Source of the DNA: Pseudocitrobacter sp913778145
Lineage (GTDB): Bacteria > Pseudomonadota > Gammaproteobacteria > Enterobacterales > Enterobacteriaceae
DNA: 64,000 bases
Reading direction: 5' to 3'
NCBI GenBank assembly: GCA_035726825.1
Contig: JALNTX010000008.1
Location: forward strand, 62,001 to 126,000
Part shown: piece after piece, positions 27,290-37,076 of the stretch
How the letters are laid out: every line of letters begins with the position of its first letter
Position numbering within the stretch: position 1 is the first letter of the stretch
The notes under the pieces: model-generated
The model's input: the letters and a program-made list of their open reading frames with translations, nothing else
What the model was told of the DNA's origin: nothing
The model's database searches: none
Made by a program: the position numbers and the translations under genes

Positions 27290-29101
27290 ATGAATCCTGT
27301 ATTGTTACGCGTAACAAATCGCATTATCGACCGCTCGCGCGATACCCGTTCTGCCTACCTTGAACGCATTAAGCGTGCGAAGACAGAAACCGTTCACCGC
27401 TCCCAGCTGGCCTGCGGTAACCTGGCGCACGGTTTTGCGGCTTGCGGCGCAGAGGATAAAGCCTCGCTGAAAAGCATGCTGCGTAACAATATTGCGATCA
27501 TTACCTCCTATAACGACATGCTCTCCGCGCATCAGCCGTATGAGCACTATCCGGATATCATTCGTAAAGCGCTGCACAGCGTTAGCGCGGTGGGGCAGGT
27601 TGCAGGCGGCGTACCGGCGATGTGTGATGGTGTAACGCAGGGCCAGGACGGGATGGAGCTTTCTCTTCTGAGCCGTGAAGTGATCGCCATGTCTGCGGCT
27701 GTGGGCCTGTCTCACAATATGTTCGACGGCGCGCTGTACCTCGGCGTGTGCGATAAAATCGTCCCAGGGTTGGCGATGGCGGCGCTCTCTTTCGGCCACC
27801 TGCCGTCCGTCTTCATTCCGTCAGGCCCGATGGCCAGCGGCCTGCCGAACAAAGAAAAAGTACGTATTCGTCAGCTGTATGCGGAAGGCAAGGTCGACCG
27901 TAACGCGCTGTTGGAATCTGAAGCCGCTTCTTACCATGCGCCAGGTACCTGTACGTTCTACGGCACCGCGAATACCAACCAGATGGTTATTGAATTTATG
28001 GGGATGCAGCTGCCAGGCTCTTCATTTGTTCACCCGGATGCGCCGCTGCGTGAAGAACTGACCGCGGCTGCTGCCCGTCAGGTGACCCGCATGACCGGGA
28101 ACGGCAACGACTGGATGCCGCTTGGTCAGATGATCGATGAAAAAGTTGTCGTCAACGGTATCGTTGCGCTGTTGGCAACCGGCGGTTCTACCAACCACAC
28201 CATGCACCTGGTCGCCATGGCGCGTGCTGCGGGCATCATCATCAACTGGGATGACTTCTCTGAAATCTCCGACGTTGTGCCGCTGATGGCGCGTCTCTAC
28301 CCGAACGGCCCGGCGGATATTAACCACTTCCAGGCTGCGGGCGGTGTGCCGGTGCTGGTGCGCGAACTGCTGAAAGGCGGCCTGCTGCACGAAGACGTAA
28401 ATACCGTGGCGGGCTTCGGTCTGTCTCACTACACCATGGAACCGTGGTTGAACAACGGTAAGCTGGACTGGCGCGAAGGCGCGACCGCGTCTCTGGATGA
28501 AAACATCATCGCCTCCTTCGACAAACCGTTCTCCAAACATGGCGGCACCAAAGTGCTGAGCGGCAACCTTGGCCGTGCGGTGATGAAAACGTCCGCAGTG
28601 CCGGTAGAAAACCAGGTTATCGAAGCACCCGCCGTGGTCTTTGAGAGCCAGCATGACGTTCTGCCAGCCTTCGAAGCGGGCCTGCTGGACAAAGATTGCG
28701 TGGTCGTTGTGCGTCATCAGGGGCCAAAAGCGAACGGAATGCCAGAATTACATAAACTCATGCCGCCACTTGGTGTATTATTGGACCGCTGTTTCAAAAT
28801 TGCGTTAGTCACCGATGGACGACTCTCTGGTGCATCAGGTAAAGTGCCGTCAGCAATTCATGTCACCCCGGAAGCCTACGACGGTGGTTTGCTGGCAAAA
28901 GTACGTGACGGCGATATGATCCGTATCAACGGGCAGACCGGCGAATTAACGCTGCTGGTCGATGAAGCCGAGCTGGCCGCACGTCAACCGCACATTCCTG
29001 ACCTGAGCGCCTCCCGTGTCGGTACTGGCCGCGAAATGTTCAGCGCGCTGCGCGAGAATCTGTCCGGCGCAGAGCAGGGCGCAACCTGCATTACCTTTTA
29101 A
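27290..29101 (+). CDS. edd: 6-Phosphogluconate dehydratase
   Basis: 603 residues of the IlvD/Edd family. Cysteines for the [4Fe-4S] cluster lie in the PAMCDGVTQGQ and APGTCTFYGTANTNQ segments, and GGSTNHTMHL is conserved. Dehydrates 6-phosphogluconate to KDPG, the committed Entner-Doudoroff step. Start ATG follows GAGGAGCTTTT. Operon with eda, 37 bp downstream. Confidence 0.98.
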   Translation: MNPVLLRVTNRIIDRSRDTRSAYLERIKRAKTETVHRSQLACGNLAHGFAACGAEDKASLKSMLRNNIAIITSYNDMLSAHQPYEHYPDIIRKALHSVSAVGQVAGGVPAMCDGVTQGQDGMELSLLSREVIAMSAAVGLSHNMFDGALYLGVCDKIVPGLAMAALSFGHLPSVFIPSGPMASGLPNKEKVRIRQLYAEGKVDRNALLESEAASYHAPGTCTFYGTANTNQMVIEFMGMQLPGSSFVHPDAPLREELTAAAARQVTRMTGNGNDWMPLGQMIDEKVVVNGIVALLATGGSTNHTMHLVAMARAAGIIINWDDFSEISDVVPLMARLYPNGPADINHFQAAGGVPVLVRELLKGGLLHEDVNTVAGFGLSHYTMEPWLNNGKLDWREGATASLDENIIASFDKPFSKHGGTKVLSGNLGRAVMKTSAVPVENQVIEAPAVVFESQHDVLPAFEAGLLDKDCVVVVRHQGPKANGMPELHKLMPPLGVLLDRCFKIALVTDGRLSGASGKVPSAIHVTPEAYDGGLLAKVRDGDMIRINGQTGELTLLVDEAELAARQPHIPDLSASRVGTGREMFSALRENLSGAEQGATCITF

Positions 29102-29138
29102 GATGATACGTTTTTAGATCTGGCGAGAGAATAATCTG

Positions 29139-29780
29139 ATGAAAAACTGGAAAACCACTGCAGAAGCAATCCTGACTACTGGTCCTGTTGTACCGGTTAT
29201 TGTAGTGAACAAGCTGGAACACGCTGTGCCGATGGCAAAAGCGCTGGTTGCAGGCGGTGTACGCGTGCTGGAAGTGACCCTGCGTACCGCGTGCGCAATG
29301 GACGCTATCCGTGCTATCGCTAAAGAAGTGCCGGACGCTATCGTAGGTGCGGGTACCGTAACTAACCCGCAGCAGCTGAAAGAAGTCACCGAAGCAGGTG
29401 CGCAGTTCGCCATCAGCCCGGGCCTGACCGACTCTCTGCTGAAAGCAGCAACCGAAGGTACTATCCCGCTGATCCCTGGTATTAGCTCTGTTTCTGAACT
29501 GATGCTGGGTATGGATCACGGTCTGAAAGAGTTCAAATTCTTCCCGGCTGAAGCAAACGGCGGCGTGAAAGCGCTGCAGGCAATTGCCGGTCCGTTCTCT
29601 CAGGTTCGTTTCTGCCCGACTGGCGGTATCTCTCTGAAAAACTGCCGCGACTACCTGGCGCTGAAAAGCGTGCTGTGCGTCGGTGGTTCCTGGCTGGTTC
29701 CGGCGGATGCGCTGGAAGCAGGCGACTACGATCGCATCACCAAACTGGCTCTTGAAGCGGTAGAAACTGCCACGCTGTAA
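29139..29780 (+). CDS. eda: KDPG/KHG aldolase
   Basis: 213 residues, class I aldolase with the Schiff-base lysine in EFKFFPAEAN near 133 and the LEVTLRT glutamate near 45. Splits KDPG into pyruvate and glyceraldehyde-3-phosphate, also acting on 4-hydroxy-2-oxoglutarate. Second gene of the edd-eda operon. Confidence 0.98.
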   Translation: MKNWKTTAEAILTTGPVVPVIVVNKLEHAVPMAKALVAGGVRVLEVTLRTACAMDAIRAIAKEVPDAIVGAGTVTNPQQLKEVTEAGAQFAISPGLTDSLLKAATEGTIPLIPGISSVSELMLGMDHGLKEFKFFPAEANGGVKALQAIAGPFSQVRFCPTGGISLKNCRDYLALKSVLCVGGSWLVPADALEAGDYDRITKLALEAVETATL

Positions 29781-29830
29781 GTTCGAGACCATGCCGGGTG
29801 GCACTGCGTTTACCCGGCCTAAAACCAGAA

Positions 29831-29854
29831 GCGGGCCATCGGCCCGCTTTTTTT
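29831..29854. terminator. Terminator between eda and purT
   Basis: GCGGGCC, ATC loop and GGCCCGC with a long T-run; it overlaps the final codon of the convergent purT. A CCGGGTGGCACTGCG-type REP lies just before it. Confidence 0.85.
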
Positions 29855-31031
29855 ATCCCTTAACAACCACTGCCGAGGCTGCGGCTTTTGCCCGCTCGAT
29901 GGCGTCATCCACCGTATCCGCCGTCGCCAGCGCCACGCCCATTCGGCGGGTGCCGTCAATTTCCGGTTTAGCAAACAGGCGAACCTGCAAACCCGCACCC
30001 ACTGCGCCATTAACGTTATCAAACGTCACGTTCTGGCTCTGTAAGCGCGGCAGAATAACCGCCGAAGCAGACGGCCCATACTGACGAATCGCACCCACCG
30101 GCAGGCCCAGGAAAGCGCGAACGTGCAGGGCGAACTCGGAGAGGTCTTGTGAAATCAGCGTCACCATCCCGGTATCATGGGGGCGTGGGGAAACCTCGCT
30201 AAAGATAACCTCATCGCCACAAACAAACAGTTCCACACCGAACAAACCATGACCGCCCAGCGCCAGCACAACGTCGCGCGCGATAGCCTGCGCACGTTCC
30301 AGGGCGAGCGGGCTCATCTGCTGCGGCTGCCACGATTCACGATAATCGCCATCTTCCTGACGGTGACCGACCGGCGCACAGAAGTGAACGCCATCAACCG
30401 CGCTCACCGTCAGCAGGGTGATTTCAAAATCAAAATTCACTACGCCTTCGACGATAACGCGGCCCGCGCCCGCACGGCCACCCTGCTGAGCATATTGCCA
30501 CGCGTCGGCAAGTTGCGCTTCGCTACGGATAAAGCTCTGGCCTTTGCCGGAGGAACTCATCACCGGCTTGATGATGCAGGGCAGGCCAATTTCCTTGACT
30601 GCTTCGCGAAATGCGGCTTCGCTGTCGGCAAAACGATATGCCGACGTGGGGAGCTTGAGTTCTTCGGCGGCCAGACGACGAATGCCTTCGCGGTTCATGG
30701 TCAACTGCGTGGCGCGTGCGCAGGGCACCACGTGTTGGCCCTGACGTTCCAGCTCGACCAGCATGTCGGTGGCGATGGCTTCAATTTCCGGCACGATGAA
30801 ATGTGGTTTTTCCGCCTCAACCAGTGCTTTCAGCGCCTGGCCATCGAGCATGTTAATGACGTGCGAGCGATGCGCGACGTGCATGGCAGGCGCATCGGCA
30901 TAGCGATCGACAGCAATCACTTCAATTCCCAGTCGCTGACACTCAATGGCGACCTCTTTTCCGAGTTCGCCAGAACCTAATAGCATTACGCGCGTCGCCG
31001 CAGGACGCAGGGCTGTGCCTAGTAAAGTCAT
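29853..31031 (-). CDS. purT: Formate-dependent GAR transformylase
   Basis: 392 residues, as in E. coli when started at ATG 31031 (MTLLGTALRP). ATP-grasp enzyme with the N-terminal VMLLGSGELGKE nucleotide fold, SSSGKGQS loop near 160 and EVSPRPHDTG near 280. Uses formate and ATP to formylate glycinamide ribonucleotide, an alternative to PurN. A PurR box lies just upstream. Confidence 0.98.
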   Translation of the reverse strand: MTLLGTALRPAATRVMLLGSGELGKEVAIECQRLGIEVIAVDRYADAPAMHVAHRSHVINMLDGQALKALVEAEKPHFIVPEIEAIATDMLVELERQGQHVVPCARATQLTMNREGIRRLAAEELKLPTSAYRFADSEAAFREAVKEIGLPCIIKPVMSSSGKGQSFIRSEAQLADAWQYAQQGGRAGAGRVIVEGVVNFDFEITLLTVSAVDGVHFCAPVGHRQEDGDYRESWQPQQMSPLALERAQAIARDVVLALGGHGLFGVELFVCGDEVIFSEVSPRPHDTGMVTLISQDLSEFALHVRAFLGLPVGAIRQYGPSASAVILPRLQSQNVTFDNVNGAVGAGLQVRLFAKPEIDGTRRMGVALATADTVDDAIERAKAAASAVVVKG

Positions 31032-31070
31032 TGCATCTTCCATCGTCTGTCAAAATTTCGTGCATTATAA

Positions 31071-31086
31071 ACGAAAACGTTTGCGT
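31071..31086. promoter_or_regulatory. PurR operator of purT
   Basis: Read on the minus strand, ACGCAAACGTTTTCGT matches the PurR consensus (ACGCAAACGTTTNCNT), about 40 bp before the purT ATG. Confidence 0.88.
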
Positions 31087-31211
31087 CTGTCTTGCTGTCA
31101 GCGTTAACCCGGCACTATCACTCTAAATTTGCGCATCTTTATGCCTAGCAGACATATCCTGACATCGGCTCGCCTACGCTGGGTAACGAGTACAAATCTA
31201 TCGGAGGTCAT

Positions 31212-31853
31212 ATGTCTGGCTGGCTTAATCAATTGCAATCGCTGCTGGGGCAAAAGTCGGGTGAGGGAAAGAAAGATCTCAGCCAAATGCTGGTGCCTGG
31301 CGCACTGGGCGGGCTGGCGGGGTTGCTGGTCGCCAGTAAATCCTCGCGCAAAATGCTGGCGAAATACGGCACCGGGGCGCTTTTAGTCGGCGGCGGCGCG
31401 GTGGCTGGCAGTGTGTTATGGAACAAATATAAAGATAAGTTGCAGGGTAACCCGCAAACAGAACAGAAATACGGTGAACCTGCCGCGCCGCTGGATGTGC
31501 GCACGCAGCGACTGATTCTGGCGCTAGTGTTCGCTGCGAAGAGCGACGGGCATATTGATGCTAAAGAGCAGGCGGCCATCGAGCAGCAACTGCGCGAAGC
31601 CGGTGTTGAGGAGCAGGGGCGTGCGCTTATCGCGCAGGCTATCGAGCAGCCGCTCGATCCCCAGCGTCTGGCGCGTGATGTGCATAACGAAGAAGAGGCT
31701 TTAGAGCTTTACTTTGTGAGTTGTGCGGCGATAGATATCGATCACTTTATGGAGCGCAGCTATTTGAATGCGCTGGGCGACGCGCTGAAGCTGCCGGCGG
31801 AAGTGCGAGAAGGTATCGAGCAGGATTTGCAGCAACAAAAACAGCAACTTTAA
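31212..31853 (+). CDS. yebE: DUF533 inner-membrane protein YebE
   Basis: 213 residues (E. coli 219). A short N-terminal part is followed by a Gly-rich hydrophobic stretch (about 30-75) and a tellurite-resistance TerB-like helical C-terminal domain. CpxR-regulated in E. coli; function unknown. Strong GGAGG. In K-12 yebG and yebF lie between purT and yebE; neither is present in the gap. Confidence 0.92.
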   Translation: MSGWLNQLQSLLGQKSGEGKKDLSQMLVPGALGGLAGLLVASKSSRKMLAKYGTGALLVGGGAVAGSVLWNKYKDKLQGNPQTEQKYGEPAAPLDVRTQRLILALVFAAKSDGHIDAKEQAAIEQQLREAGVEEQGRALIAQAIEQPLDPQRLARDVHNEEEALELYFVSCAAIDIDHFMERSYLNALGDALKLPAEVREGIEQDLQQQKQQL

Positions 31854-31935
31854 ACGTCTTGTCACAGGTTTCGCTTGCATCGTCGTTTAATTTGTCCACC
31901 CTTATAGGGTGATACACATACAGAAGAACAATGAC

Positions 31936-33996
31936 ATGCCGCCAAAAGCGAAACGAATTCCTCACGCCATGACGCTTCATGGCGATACGCGTATCGATAA
32001 CTATTTTTGGCTGCGCGACGACAATCGCGCAGATTCAGAGGTCCTCGACTATCTGCATCAGGAAAATGATTACGGCAAAAGTGTGATGGACTCTCAGCGC
32101 GACCTCCAGGAGCGCGTGCTGAAGGAGATCATCGACCGTATTCCTCAGCGTGAAGAGTCTGCGCCCTATATCAAAAATGGCTATCGCTATCGCCAGGTCT
32201 ATGAACCGGGCTGTGAGTACGCGATTTATCAACGCCAGTCGGTGCAAAAAGGGGAGTGGGAACCCTGGGAGCTGTTAATCGACGCCAATCAGCGCGCCGC
32301 GCATAGCGAGTTTTATACGCTGGGTGGGTTGACGGTTTCTCCGGACAACGATCTGCTGGCCATCACGGAAGATTATCTTTCACGTCGCCAGTACGGCCTG
32401 CGGTTTTGCAATTTGCGTACCGGGAACTGGTACCCTGAAGTGCTGGAGAATGTCTCTCCGGGAATCGTTTGGGTCAATGATTCACAAACGCTCTATTATG
32501 TTCGCAAGCACCCCACGACGCTTCTGCCGTGGCAGGTGTGGCGACATCGCATCGGCACGCCTGCGGCGCAGGATTCGCTGGTGTATGAAGAGAAAGATGA
32601 CACGTTCTACGTCAGCCTGCATAAAACGTCCTCCAAACACTATGTGGTGATTGCGCTTTCCAGCGCCACGACCAGTGAAATGTTGCTGCTTGACGCAGAA
32701 CTGCCGGATGCCGAACCGATTGTGTTTCTGCCGCGCCGCAAAGATCATGAGTACAGCATCGATCACTTCCAGCATCATTTTTATATTCGCTCCAACCGCG
32801 AAGGGAAAAACTTTGGTCTTTATCGCAGCAATGTGCGCGATGAGAAACAGTGGCAAACGCTGATCCCGGCCCGCGGTGATGTGATGTTGGAAAGCTTTAC
32901 ACTCTTTACCGATTGGCTGGTGCTGGAAGAGCGTCAGCACGGTCTGACCAGCCTGCGGCAGATTAATCGCCATACCCATGAGGAGAGCGGGATTGCTTTC
33001 GACGACCCGGCATACGTGACATGGGTGGCCTATAACCCTGAACCGGAAACGTCGCGCCTGCGCTATGGCTACTCGTCGATGACCACGCCGGACACATTGT
33101 TTGAACTGGATATGGACACCGGCGAGCGTCGTGTGCTGAAGCAGCAGGAAGTTAAGGGCTTCGACGGTTCGCGTTATCAGAGCGAGCACCTGTGGATCAC
33201 CGCGCGTGACGGCGTGGAAGTTCCGGTATCGCTGGTATATCACCGTGAACATTTCCGGAAAGGGAAAAATCCGCTGCTGGTGTATGGCTACGGCTCCTAT
33301 GGTGCCAGTATGGATGCCGACTTCAGCGGTAGCCGTCTGAGCTTGCTCGATCGCGGGTTTGTTTATGCTATCGCCCACGTTCGCGGTGGCGGCGAGTTGG
33401 GGCAGCAGTGGTACGAAGACGGCAAATTCCTGAAAAAGATGAACACCTTCAATGATTACCTGGATGTGACTGATGCGCTGCTGGCGCAGGGCTACGGCGA
33501 TGCCAAACTGTGTTACGGCATGGGGGGAAGCGCGGGCGGGATGTTAATGGGAACCGCCATTAATCTGCGTCCTGAACTGTTCCACGGCGTGGTGGCACAG
33601 GTGCCGTTTGTCGATGTGGTGACAACGATGCTAGATGAGTCTATTCCGCTGACTACCGGGGAATTCGAAGAGTGGGGGAACCCGCAGGATGAAACCTATT
33701 ACCATTATATGAAGTCTTACAGCCCCTACGACAACGTGCAACCGAAAGCCTATCCGCATTTACTGGTAACCACCGGTCTGCATGATTCTCAGGTGCAGTA
33801 CTGGGAACCGGCGAAATGGGTGGCGAAACTGCGCGAGCAGAAGGTGGATGATAACCTTCTGCTGCTGTGTACGGATATGGACTCCGGGCACGGTGGGAAG
33901 TCTGGCCGCTTCAAAAGTTATGAAGGCGTGGCGCTCGAATTCACCTTCCTGATTGCCCTGGCGCAGGGCACGCTTCCAGGGAGAAGCGAACGCTAG
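31936..33996 (+). CDS. ptrB: Oligopeptidase B (protease II)
   Basis: 686 residues, the E. coli length, when started at ATG 31936 instead of the in-frame GTG at 31909. S9A prolyl-oligopeptidase family: N-terminal beta-propeller, then an alpha/beta hydrolase domain with the serine motif GGSAGG near 530 and the late MDSGHGG histidine. Cleaves peptides after Arg and Lys in the cytoplasm. Confidence 0.96.
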   Translation: MPPKAKRIPHAMTLHGDTRIDNYFWLRDDNRADSEVLDYLHQENDYGKSVMDSQRDLQERVLKEIIDRIPQREESAPYIKNGYRYRQVYEPGCEYAIYQRQSVQKGEWEPWELLIDANQRAAHSEFYTLGGLTVSPDNDLLAITEDYLSRRQYGLRFCNLRTGNWYPEVLENVSPGIVWVNDSQTLYYVRKHPTTLLPWQVWRHRIGTPAAQDSLVYEEKDDTFYVSLHKTSSKHYVVIALSSATTSEMLLLDAELPDAEPIVFLPRRKDHEYSIDHFQHHFYIRSNREGKNFGLYRSNVRDEKQWQTLIPARGDVMLESFTLFTDWLVLEERQHGLTSLRQINRHTHEESGIAFDDPAYVTWVAYNPEPETSRLRYGYSSMTTPDTLFELDMDTGERRVLKQQEVKGFDGSRYQSEHLWITARDGVEVPVSLVYHREHFRKGKNPLLVYGYGSYGASMDADFSGSRLSLLDRGFVYAIAHVRGGGELGQQWYEDGKFLKKMNTFNDYLDVTDALLAQGYGDAKLCYGMGGSAGGMLMGTAINLRPELFHGVVAQVPFVDVVTTMLDESIPLTTGEFEEWGNPQDETYYHYMKSYSPYDNVQPKAYPHLLVTTGLHDSQVQYWEPAKWVAKLREQKVDDNLLLLCTDMDSGHGGKSGRFKSYEGVALEFTFLIALAQGTLPGRSER

Positions 33997-33997
33997 G

Positions 33998-34657
33998 TTA
34001 TTCGCCCAGATAGTGCTTTAAGGTCAGGCGCAATTCCGGGCTCATTCGATCCAGGTTATTGAACAACCACCGCAGATAACCTGGATCATTCTCCGCGACT
34101 TCCGAAACCTCTTTTCCGCGATATTTGCCAAAGGTAAAGGTACGCAACAGCGCCGGGCGACCCGTGACGTCAACCATTTGTTCCGGCGACCAGCCAGAGA
34201 CGTCAATGATATCAATCAGTAATGCCGCCGTGATGTAACAATCATACAGTGCCCGGTGATGATGCAACCCCGGCGGTGTGGCGATGCTCAGTTTGCGCGA
34301 TTTATACAGCGCCATGTTGCTGTATTTAATACCCGGCCATAACCGACGCGCCATCTTCATGGTGCATATCCACTCGCCATTCATTTCCGGCAGAACACGA
34401 CGGTCAAAACTGGCGTTATGCGCGACATACCACGGGCTGCCCTGGTAAAACGGCAAGACGTCTTCAATCCACGGCTGATCGGCAACCATCTCTTCAGTGA
34501 TGTGGTGGATCGCCATCGCCTGCGGGCTGATCGGGCGATCGGGGCGCACCAGGTGGCTCATTGGATTAGTGATTTTCCCATCCACGACATCCACTGAAGC
34601 TATCTCAACGACGCCCCCCTGCAGGTCGCAGGTTTCGGTATCGATCACGCGTAACAT
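33998..34657 (-). CDS. exoX: Exodeoxyribonuclease X
   Basis: 219 residues (E. coli 220) from ATG 34657 (MLRVIDTETCD). DnaQ-like DEDDh 3'-5' exonuclease: ExoI motif VIDTETCD, ExoII HNASFDRRVL, ExoIII HHHRALYDC. Distributive exonuclease used in mismatch repair and other DNA repair. Convergent with ptrB, one base apart. Confidence 0.96.
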   Translation of the reverse strand: MLRVIDTETCDLQGGVVEIASVDVVDGKITNPMSHLVRPDRPISPQAMAIHHITEEMVADQPWIEDVLPFYQGSPWYVAHNASFDRRVLPEMNGEWICTMKMARRLWPGIKYSNMALYKSRKLSIATPPGLHHHRALYDCYITAALLIDIIDVSGWSPEQMVDVTGRPALLRTFTFGKYRGKEVSEVAENDPGYLRWLFNNLDRMSPELRLTLKHYLGE

Positions 34658-34680
34658 GGCATACTCCCGGCCAAAAGAAG

Positions 34681-35349
34681 CTAGCGTAATGGAATGATGT
34701 CGCCTTGCCAACCCTCAGCGCTTTTTCTGCCCGTTACCAGGAGTTCCCCCTGGTCTGCCCGCACAATCAGTTGCCCGTTCTCATCCCACAAGGCACTACC
34801 GCCGGAGAAGGTATCGCAGCTATAGTTTGATTTTAAAACGGCGATAGCATGTTTACGTGCAAACCATTGTAAGCGCTGGGTATTCAGGCTTTGCTGCGAT
34901 TCCGCGGTGCTGGTGAGCGTGGCTAACAGCGACGCCTGTGGGGAAAGATCGCAGCCATCGTTATTAAGGTTGAACACGCTGATGTAGCGCGATTCGGGTG
35001 CCAGACAGGTGCCGTTGCCCTGCGCGCAGGTATACGGCTTCGCCGTGTGGGGGGAGAAGATGGCAACGCCTTTGCTTCGCTGACCGTTTTCTTCAACGGG
35101 CAAGCCCGCCACTATGGTCATTTGATGCTGGTGAGCGGCATCGGTCAGTGGTTGCAGTTGCTCATCACTGGGCGGTGAGGGTAGCCCGGACTCAACCGTG
35201 GGGCCAGTCAAGGATAATTCCGGGAAAATTAATACCTTACACTCCAGATTCGCCGCGGCGCGGATAAATCGGAGATGATGGACAATATTATCGGCGAGGC
35301 TGCCGTTCTGCGGCGCGAATTGCGCCGCTGCAATAGACCATGCCAGCAT
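34681..35349 (-). CDS. yobB: Carbon-nitrogen hydrolase YobB
   Basis: 222 residues from ATG 35349, which follows AAGGAAG at good spacing. Nitrilase-superfamily fold with a catalytic-type Glu in IFPELSLTG near 45 and a Cys in the SNYSCDTFSGGSAL region. Substrate unknown. Sits between exoX and holE as in E. coli. Confidence 0.9.
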   Translation of the reverse strand: MLAWSIAAAQFAPQNGSLADNIVHHLRFIRAAANLECKVLIFPELSLTGPTVESGLPSPPSDEQLQPLTDAAHQHQMTIVAGLPVEENGQRSKGVAIFSPHTAKPYTCAQGNGTCLAPESRYISVFNLNNDGCDLSPQASLLATLTSTAESQQSLNTQRLQWFARKHAIAVLKSNYSCDTFSGGSALWDENGQLIVRADQGELLVTGRKSAEGWQGDIIPLR

Positions 35350-35448
35350 AGTTGCTTCCTTCAACAAGAGGTCAGTGGGTCGTCACTTCAGATTTTCCTG
35401 AAGAAGTTTACACCGATCGCCGTAAGGAAGTGTAACAGTCCGTAAGGA

Positions 35449-35679
35449 TTATTTTTGTTTTGGTTCGTAAGGCAAACGAGACAGGGAAACCGAGGCCAGA
35501 CGATGGGCAATTAATCGTTCGCGGAACCAATCGCGTAGATGTTCAGGCTGTTCGCGCTCTACCATTTCTGCGACCACCGGCATGTTATAGCGTTCTTTAA
35601 AAGCGACGCCTGCTGCGGCAAGATCGACATTCACTTTGTCCATCTCATCTTGAGGTAGTTTAGCCAGATTCATATGCAT
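35449..35679 (-). CDS. holE: DNA polymerase III theta subunit
   Basis: 76 residues, as in E. coli, with the EMDKVNVDLAAAGVAFKERYN segment nearly unchanged (over 20 residues conserved). Start at ATG 35679, eight bases after AGGAG. Theta binds and stabilises the proofreading subunit epsilon in the Pol III core. Confidence 0.96.
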   Translation of the reverse strand: MHMNLAKLPQDEMDKVNVDLAAAGVAFKERYNMPVVAEMVEREQPEHLRDWFRERLIAHRLASVSLSRLPYEPKQK

Positions 35680-35816
35680 CAGATTCTCTCCTTTCCAGGG
35701 GGGCAACGTTACTAAGAGTCTCGTTCAATGGCAAGCTAAATGGCGGCACATCTCGACTCAGGAATTATACAAGGTTATTCTTTCAGCTACATCCATAACA
35801 AAAGGGAATGAACCAT

Positions 35817-36191
35817 ATGGGGTCCCACGCTGCTCGCGCGCTCTGCGCCACGATATTTCTGACCTGCACTCTCTCTGCTCCGGCTGCCTGGGCGCATGCC
35901 CATCTAAAACAACAAGTGCCTGCTGCAGAAACCGAAGTCAGCCCTGCACCGCAGTCAATTACGCTGCATTTCTCTGAAGGCGTCGAATCGCGTTTTAGCG
36001 GCGTCACGGTGACCGGCGCCGATGATAAAAAAGTCGAAACAGGAAAAGCGGTACGCAGTGAAACCGATAAAACGGAACTGACGGTACCGATTAATCAGCC
36101 GCTGGCATCCGGGCTCTATACCGTTAGCTGGCATGTGGTGTCAGTCGATGGGCATAAAACCCAGGGCCAGTACCAGTTTCGCGTGAAATAG
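35817..36191 (+). CDS. yobA: CopC-domain periplasmic protein YobA
   Basis: 124 residues, the E. coli length, from ATG 35817; the earlier ATG at 35808 is too close to the AAAGGG. Signal peptide ends in AWA, and the mature N-terminus HAHL provides the CopC copper-ligand His. The C-terminal VSWHVVSVDGHKTQG carries another His pair. One base separates it from yebZ; together with yebY they form a periplasmic copper-handling operon. Confidence 0.94.
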   Translation: MGSHAARALCATIFLTCTLSAPAAWAHAHLKQQVPAAETEVSPAPQSITLHFSEGVESRFSGVTVTGADDKKVETGKAVRSETDKTELTVPINQPLASGLYTVSWHVVSVDGHKTQGQYQFRVK

Positions 36192-36192
36192 T

Positions 36193-37062
36193 ATGCTGAC
36201 CACGCTCTATGTTGGGCTGCGTTTTGTGCATTTTGCCTCGCTGATGGCGGTGCTGGGATGCGCGCTTTACGGCGGCTGGTGGGCACCGCCATCGCTGCGT
36301 CGGCTTTTCAGCCAGCGGTTTGCGCCACTGATACACATGTCGCTGCTGGCCTGCGCCGCCTCGGCACTGTTGATGCTGATGGTGCAGGGCGGATTAATGG
36401 GAGAGGGCTGGCGCGACGTCTGGCAACCTGAAGTGTGGCTGGCAGTGGCGGCGACGCAGTTTGGCGGCGTCTGGCTGTGGCAAATTATTCTGGCGGGCGT
36501 AGCGCTGACCATCGGGTGGGTGAAACCGCGTCAGATGATGCGACTTTTGCTGCTTCTGACGGCGGCGCAATTTATCCTGCTGGCAGGCACCGGGCATTCT
36601 GCAATGCGCGAGGGTGCCCTCGGGGCGCTACAACGCGCAAATCATGGGCTGCATCTTTTGTTTGCGGCGACATGGCTTGGTGGGCTGTTGCCGTTCCTCT
36701 ACTGCCTGAGGCTGGCAAAAGGGCGCTGGCGGCAGCAGGCTATCTATACCATGATGCGTTTCTCACGTTATGGGCATCTCGCGGTGGCGGGCGTTGTTCT
36801 GACTGGAGTCATCAATGCATTATTGATCCAGAATGGCTGGCCGCTGGATACGCCCTATAGTCGCATGTTGATGGTAAAATGTGGGTTGGTCGCCTTGATG
36901 GTGGTTATCGCGTTGATGAACCGCTATGTTGTGGTGCCGCGAATGGCAAAGGCTCATCCCGCTACGCAACGCTTATTTCTGCGGGCGACGCAGGCCGAAC
37001 TTGTTCTTGGGGCGCTGGTGCTGGCATGTGTCAGCCTGTTTGCTACCTGGGAACCTTTCTAA
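36193..37062 (+). CDS. yebZ: CopD-family inner-membrane protein YebZ
   Basis: 289 residues with about eight transmembrane helices and the CopD family pattern (TGHSAMREG, HLLFAATWLGGLLP). Paired with CopC-like YobA, it is thought to move copper into or across the inner membrane. Followed by yebY after 14 bp. Confidence 0.94.
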   Translation: MLTTLYVGLRFVHFASLMAVLGCALYGGWWAPPSLRRLFSQRFAPLIHMSLLACAASALLMLMVQGGLMGEGWRDVWQPEVWLAVAATQFGGVWLWQIILAGVALTIGWVKPRQMMRLLLLLTAAQFILLAGTGHSAMREGALGALQRANHGLHLLFAATWLGGLLPFLYCLRLAKGRWRQQAIYTMMRFSRYGHLAVAGVVLTGVINALLIQNGWPLDTPYSRMLMVKCGLVALMVVIALMNRYVVVPRMAKAHPATQRLFLRATQAELVLGALVLACVSLFATWEPF

Positions 37063-37076
37063 ATAATGGCGAAGAT

